DNA from: an uncultured Acetatifactor sp.
GTDB lineage: Bacteria > Bacillota > Clostridia > Lachnospirales > Lachnospiraceae
Assembly (NCBI GenBank): GCA_910577665.1
Contig: CAJTOJ010000004.1
Span: 71,527 to 135,526 of the forward strand
Length of the DNA stretch: 64,000 bases
Reading direction: 5' to 3'
Part shown: positions 60,371 to 64,000 of the stretch, piece by piece
Position numbering within the stretch: the first letter of the stretch is position 1
How the letters are laid out: each line of letters starts with the position of its first letter
The notes under the pieces: generated by a model
The model's database searches: none
The model's input: only the letters and a program-made list of their open reading frames with translations
Told to the model about the DNA's origin: nothing
Position numbers and translations under genes: made by a program

Positions 60371-62533
60371 TTGGCTGGAAGAGAATATCCGTTAGACAGA
60401 ACCAGGAATATAGGGATCATGGCCCATATCGATGCTGGCAAGACCACATTGACTGAGCGTATCCTGTATTATACTGGTGTGAACTACAAGATCGGTGACA
60501 CTCATGAAGGCACTGCTACCATGGACTGGATGGAGCAGGAGCAGGAGAGAGGTATCACCATCACATCTGCGGCTACAACCTGCCACTGGACTTTGGAAAA
60601 AGAGACAAAGCCCATGCCTGGCGCGTTGGAGCACCGTATCAACATCATTGATACTCCTGGCCACGTTGACTTTACTGTTGAAGTAGAGCGTTCCCTTCGC
60701 GTATTGGACGGCGCTGTAGGTGTGTTCTGTGCAAAGGGTGGTGTGGAGCCGCAGTCAGAAAACGTGTGGCGTCAGGCTGACACTTACAATGTGCCTCGTA
60801 TGGCATTCATCAACAAGATGGATATCCTGGGTGCAAACTTCTACGGAGCAGTAGAGCAGATTCGGACAAGGCTGGGCAAAAATGCAATCATACTCCAGCT
60901 GCCCATTGGCAAGGAAGATGACTTCAAGGGCATTATTGACCTGTTTGAGATGAAAGCCTATCTCTACAATGATGACAAGGGTGAGATTATCACTGTCACC
61001 GATGACCTGGGAGATATGGCAGATGATGCGGAACTGTACCGTTCCGAGCTGATAGAGAAGGTATGTGAGCTGGATGATGATCTCACCCTGCTCTATCTGG
61101 AGGGTGAAGAACCTTCTGTGGAGGACATGAAGAAAGCCCTGCGCAAGGCTACCTGCGACTGCCGTGCCATTCCTGTGTGCTGTGGTTCTGCATACCGTAA
61201 CAGGGGTATCCAGAAGCTTCTGGATGCAGTCCTGGAGTATATGCCTGCTCCCACGGACATCCCTTCCATCAAGGGAACCGATATGGACGGCAATGAAGTG
61301 GAGAGACATTCCTCCGATGAGGAACCCTTCTCTGCACTGGCCTTCAAGATTATGGCAGATCCTTTTGTAGGAAAGCTTGCATTCTTCCGTGTATATTCCG
61401 GCACCATCAATTCCGGTTCCTATGTACTCAATGCCACAAAAGGCAAGAAAGAGCGTGTAGGCCGTATCCTGCAGATGCATGCCAACAAGCGTGCAGAGCT
61501 GGAAAAGGTATATTCCGGTGACATTGCTGCCGCAGTAGGCTTTAAATTCACTACAACTGGTGATACCATCTGCGATGAACAGCATCCCGTGATCCTGGAA
61601 TCCATGGAGTTTCCGGAGCCGGTTATCGAGCTGGCCATTGAGCCAAAGACCAAAGCCGGTCAGGGCAAGATGGGAGAGGCCCTTGCCAAGCTGGCAGAGG
61701 AGGATCCTACTTTCCGTGCCCACACCAATCCGGAGACAGGACAGACCATCATTGCTGGTATGGGTGAACTTCACCTGGAGATCATCGTGGACAGATTGCT
61801 GCGTGAGTTCAAGGTGGAAGCAAACGTAGGTGCGCCCCAGGTTGCATACAAAGAGGCGTTTACCAAGGCAGTGGAAGTGGATTCCAAGTATGCAAAACAG
61901 TCCGGCGGACGTGGACAGTATGGTCATTGTAAGGTGAAATTTGCACCTCTGGAGGCAAACTGTGAGAAGTTTGACTTTGATCCTAAGGCCAATATCCTGA
62001 TCAACGAGCCTCCTGTGCTTCTGTTCGAATCTACCGTGGTGGGTGGTTCCATTCCCAAGGAATATATCCCTGCGGTGGGTGAAGGTATCCGTGAGGCCGC
62101 AAATGCAGGTATCCTGGGCGGATTCCCCGTACTGGGTGTTCATGCCAATGTGTATGATGGTTCTTACCATGAGGTGGACTCTTCCGAGATGGCGTTCCAT
62201 ATTGCCGGTTCCATGGCCTTCAAGGAAGCCATGCAGAAGGCAGCTCCTGTGCTGCTGGAGCCGATCATGAAGGTGGAAGTGACCATGCCCGAAGAATATA
62301 TGGGTGATGTCATCGGTGATCTGAACTCCCGCCGGGGACGTGTGGAGGGAATGGACGATATCGGTGGCGGCAGGCTGGTACGTGCTTTTGTGCCCCTGGC
62401 AGAGATGTTCGGGTATTCCACAGACTTGCGTAGTAAGACCCAGGGCCGCGGCAACTATTCCATGTTCTTCGAGAAATATGAGCCGGTACCCAAGAACGTA
62501 CAGGAAAAGGTTCTGGCCGCGAAGACGAAGTAA
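60371..62533 (+). CDS. fusA: Elongation factor G, 720 aa
   Basis: GTP-binding motifs AHIDAGKTT (about 17-25), DTPGHVD (about 96-102) and NKMD (about 150-153). Effector region QERGITITSAA. Domain IV ends near GRGNYSMFFEKYEPVP. It drives ribosomal translocation and recycling. The start is TTG at 60371 after TAGGAGGAA. Length slightly above the common 690-700, with the extra residues around the G domain (KETKPMPGALEHR). Confidence 0.96.
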   Translation: MAGREYPLDRTRNIGIMAHIDAGKTTLTERILYYTGVNYKIGDTHEGTATMDWMEQEQERGITITSAATTCHWTLEKETKPMPGALEHRINIIDTPGHVDFTVEVERSLRVLDGAVGVFCAKGGVEPQSENVWRQADTYNVPRMAFINKMDILGANFYGAVEQIRTRLGKNAIILQLPIGKEDDFKGIIDLFEMKAYLYNDDKGEIITVTDDLGDMADDAELYRSELIEKVCELDDDLTLLYLEGEEPSVEDMKKALRKATCDCRAIPVCCGSAYRNRGIQKLLDAVLEYMPAPTDIPSIKGTDMDGNEVERHSSDEEPFSALAFKIMADPFVGKLAFFRVYSGTINSGSYVLNATKGKKERVGRILQMHANKRAELEKVYSGDIAAAVGFKFTTTGDTICDEQHPVILESMEFPEPVIELAIEPKTKAGQGKMGEALAKLAEEDPTFRAHTNPETGQTIIAGMGELHLEIIVDRLLREFKVEANVGAPQVAYKEAFTKAVEVDSKYAKQSGGRGQYGHCKVKFAPLEANCEKFDFDPKANILINEPPVLLFESTVVGGSIPKEYIPAVGEGIREAANAGILGGFPVLGVHANVYDGSYHEVDSSEMAFHIAGSMAFKEAMQKAAPVLLEPIMKVEVTMPEEYMGDVIGDLNSRRGRVEGMDDIGGGRLVRAFVPLAEMFGYSTDLRSKTQGRGNYSMFFEKYEPVPKNVQEKVLAAKTK

Positions 62534-62541
62534 AACAGCAG

Positions 62542-62568
62542 AACCCCTTTTCCACAGGAAAAGGGGTT
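62542..62568 (+). terminator. Hairpin after fusA
   Basis: AACCCCTTTTC pairs with GAAAAGGGGTT around a short loop. The T-tract is poor (TTGG), so it may be a weak terminator or a processing site between fusA and tuf. Confidence 0.6.
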
Positions 62569-62621
62569 GGCCGAAAAGGCAAAATAATTCCTAAAATATG
62601 CCTGTAAACTGTAAAAATAGC

Positions 62622-62650
62622 TTGAAAAAACCTGGCTTATTTACTATAAT
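62622..62650 (+). promoter_or_regulatory. Sigma-A promoter of tuf
   Basis: TTGAAA at 62622-62627, 17 bases, TATAAT at 62645-62650. A leader of about 90 bases follows with a strong hairpin at about 62673-62699 (GCCGAAG...CTTCGGC). Confidence 0.82.
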
Positions 62651-62747
62651 CAGAGATAGCCGGGTTGGAAAGCGCCGAAGTGCGCAGACAGCGCTTCGGC
62701 AGGAAAAATAGCACAAAGTGCATCAATTTTGAAGGAGGATTTTCATA

Positions 62748-63935
62748 ATGGCTAAAGCTAAATTTGAAAGAACTAAGCCCCATTGTAACATTGGTACCAT
62801 TGGCCACGTTGACCATGGTAAGACCACATTGACAGCTGCAATCACAAAGGTTCTGGCTGAAAGGGTAGCTGGTAACACTGCAACCGATTTCGAGAACATC
62901 GACAAGGCTCCCGAAGAGAGAGAGCGTGGTATCACCATTTCTACTGCACACGTGGAGTATGAGACCGAGAACAGACACTACGCACACGTTGACTGCCCTG
63001 GCCATGCTGACTATGTGAAGAACATGATCACTGGTGCTGCCCAGATGGATGGCGCTATCCTGGTAGTAGCTGCTACTGACGGTGTGATGGCTCAGACCAA
63101 GGAGCACATCCTGCTGTCCCGTCAGGTAGGCGTGCCTTATATCGTAGTGTTCATGAACAAGTGCGATATGGTAGACGATCCCGAACTTCTGGAGCTGGTT
63201 GAGATGGAGATCACCGAGCAGCTTGAGGAGTACGAGTTCACAGACTGCCCGATCATCCAGGGTTCTGCTCTGAAGGCTCTTGAGGATCCTGCAAGTGAGT
63301 GGGGCGACAAGATCATGGAGCTGATGAGCACTGTTGATTCCTATATCCCGAATCCCCAGCGTGATACTGACAAGCCTTTCCTTATGCCTGTTGAGGACGT
63401 ATTCACCATCACCGGACGTGGTACTGTTGCTACCGGTCGTGTAGAGCGTGGCGTTCTGAAGCTCAACGATGAAGTGGAAATCGTTGGTATTAAAGAGGAG
63501 ACCAAGAAGACTGTTGTTACCGGTATTGAGATGTTCCGCAAGATGCTGGATGATGCCCAGGCTGGTGATAACATCGGCGCACTGCTTCGTGGCGTACAGA
63601 GAACCGAAATCGAAAGAGGACAGGTTCTGGCTAAGCCCGGTTCCGTTACCTGCCACAAGAAATTTACGGCTCAGGTATACGTGCTGACCAAGGATGAGGG
63701 TGGCCGTCATACACCTTTCTTCAACAACTACCGTCCTCAGTTCTACTTTAGGACAACCGATGTGACTGGCGTATGCTCCCTGCCTCAGGGCACCGAGATG
63801 TGCATGCCTGGTGACAACGTGGAGATGACCATTGAGCTGATCCATCCCATCGCTATGGAGCAGGGTCTTACCTTTGCTATCCGTGAGGGTGGTCGTACAG
63901 TTGGTTCTGGTCGTGTGGCTACGATTGTTGAGTAA
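62748..63935 (+). CDS. tuf: Elongation factor Tu, 395 aa
   Basis: GHVDHGKTT (about 19-27), DCPGHADY (about 81-88) and NKCD (about 136-139) are the GTP-binding motifs, with the effector segment ERERGITIS. Domain 2/3 motifs GRGTVATGRVERG and FTAQVYVL are present. It carries aminoacyl-tRNA to the ribosome. Strong AAGGAGG site before ATG 62748. Its own promoter lets it be expressed above the upstream str genes. Confidence 0.97.
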   Translation: MAKAKFERTKPHCNIGTIGHVDHGKTTLTAAITKVLAERVAGNTATDFENIDKAPEERERGITISTAHVEYETENRHYAHVDCPGHADYVKNMITGAAQMDGAILVVAATDGVMAQTKEHILLSRQVGVPYIVVFMNKCDMVDDPELLELVEMEITEQLEEYEFTDCPIIQGSALKALEDPASEWGDKIMELMSTVDSYIPNPQRDTDKPFLMPVEDVFTITGRGTVATGRVERGVLKLNDEVEIVGIKEETKKTVVTGIEMFRKMLDDAQAGDNIGALLRGVQRTEIERGQVLAKPGSVTCHKKFTAQVYVLTKDEGGRHTPFFNNYRPQFYFRTTDVTGVCSLPQGTEMCMPGDNVEMTIELIHPIAMEQGLTFAIREGGRTVGSGRVATIVE

Positions 63936-64000
63936 TCTTTAGATTAGAGCCAAATAAGTAAAATAAGCGCCGCAATCCTTTGAGAAATCAAGGGGGTGCG
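63936..64000 (+). other. tuf 3-prime flank, incomplete terminator-like hairpin
   Basis: CTTTGA-GAAA-TCAAGG with flanking GCGCC/GGGTGCG could be the stem of a terminator, but the window ends before any T-tract. Confidence 0.4.

Noticed and set aside
60755..62200. Minus-strand open frame of 481 codons across fusA
   Set aside because: Antisense shadow of EF-G with a composition unlike a real protein.
62637..63845. Minus-strand open frame of 402 codons across tuf
   Set aside because: Antisense shadow of EF-Tu; the long frame is caused by biased codon use on the other strand.
1..64000. CRISPR arrays, insertion sequences, tRNA or rRNA genes
   Set aside because: I saw no regularly spaced repeats, no transposase, and no cloverleaf or rRNA-like stretch in either strand.

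Overview
The window reads as a chromosomal segment of a flagellated, Gram-positive clostridium, most likely Lachnospiraceae. This is inferred from strong AGGAGG-type ribosome binding sites, TTGACA/TATAAT promoters, the rpmG-secE-nusG-rplKAJL-rpoBC and rpsL-rpsG-fusA-tuf gene order, and mid-range GC. No similarity search was run. Nearly every gene is on the + strand. The one exception is a FliD-like flagellar cap gene at 43.3-44.6 kb.

Region 1 (about 1-40.3 kb) is one long, densely packed glycan island, with many start/stop overlaps of 4-14 bases. It encodes: two 890-residue proteins that each combine glycosyltransferase and methyltransferase domains; other GT2-type transferases; six radical SAM proteins in two architectural classes; three FkbM methyltransferases; a three-domain sugar C-methyltransferase; two acetyltransferases; a GDSL esterase; a pyruvyltransferase; a COG5610-type HAD protein; a HAD phosphatase fused to a GmhA-type isomerase; an acetolactate-synthase-like TPP enzyme; and an RlaP-like nucleotidyltransferase. 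It ends with a CDP-3,6-dideoxyhexose module (two RfbF-like cytidylyltransferases, RfbH, RfbG and an SDR). I see no flippase, polymerase, ABC exporter or lipid-linked initiating transferase. With a FliD homologue next door, this favours a cytoplasmic protein, probably flagellin, as acceptor rather than a capsule. That is inference.

The most striking feature is a recurring ~90-residue Rossmann-like module of the PglD-N / Methyltransf_14 type (hydrophobic strand, then YGAG or WGAG, then a D or DN after the next strand). It is joined to at least twelve otherwise unrelated enzymes and occurs once alone (30060-30464). It looks like a shared docking or substrate-binding part for a modular glycan assembly system. 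The island also shows duplication and recombination scars: the 890-residue pair with its duplicated leader, a three-copy SPASM radical SAM family, and a 3-prime remnant of a further radical SAM copy at 16.3 kb.

Region 2 (40.4-44.6 kb) holds a membrane-anchored permuted papain-fold hydrolase, a small HTH regulator with UDP-galactopyranose mutase (glf) behind a clear promoter, a bidirectional terminator, and the convergent fliD-like gene with its own promoter.

Region 3 (44.6-64 kb) is the information-processing core: rpmG, secE, nusG, rplK, rplA, an L10 leader with attenuator, rplJ, rplL, rpoB, rpoC; then an unusual insertion of a dTDP-4-dehydrorhamnose reductase and a lactaldehyde-reductase-type alcohol dehydrogenase; then rpsL, rpsG, fusA and tuf. 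Several sigma-A promoters, an attenuator and a promoter interleaved with a terminator can be read directly.
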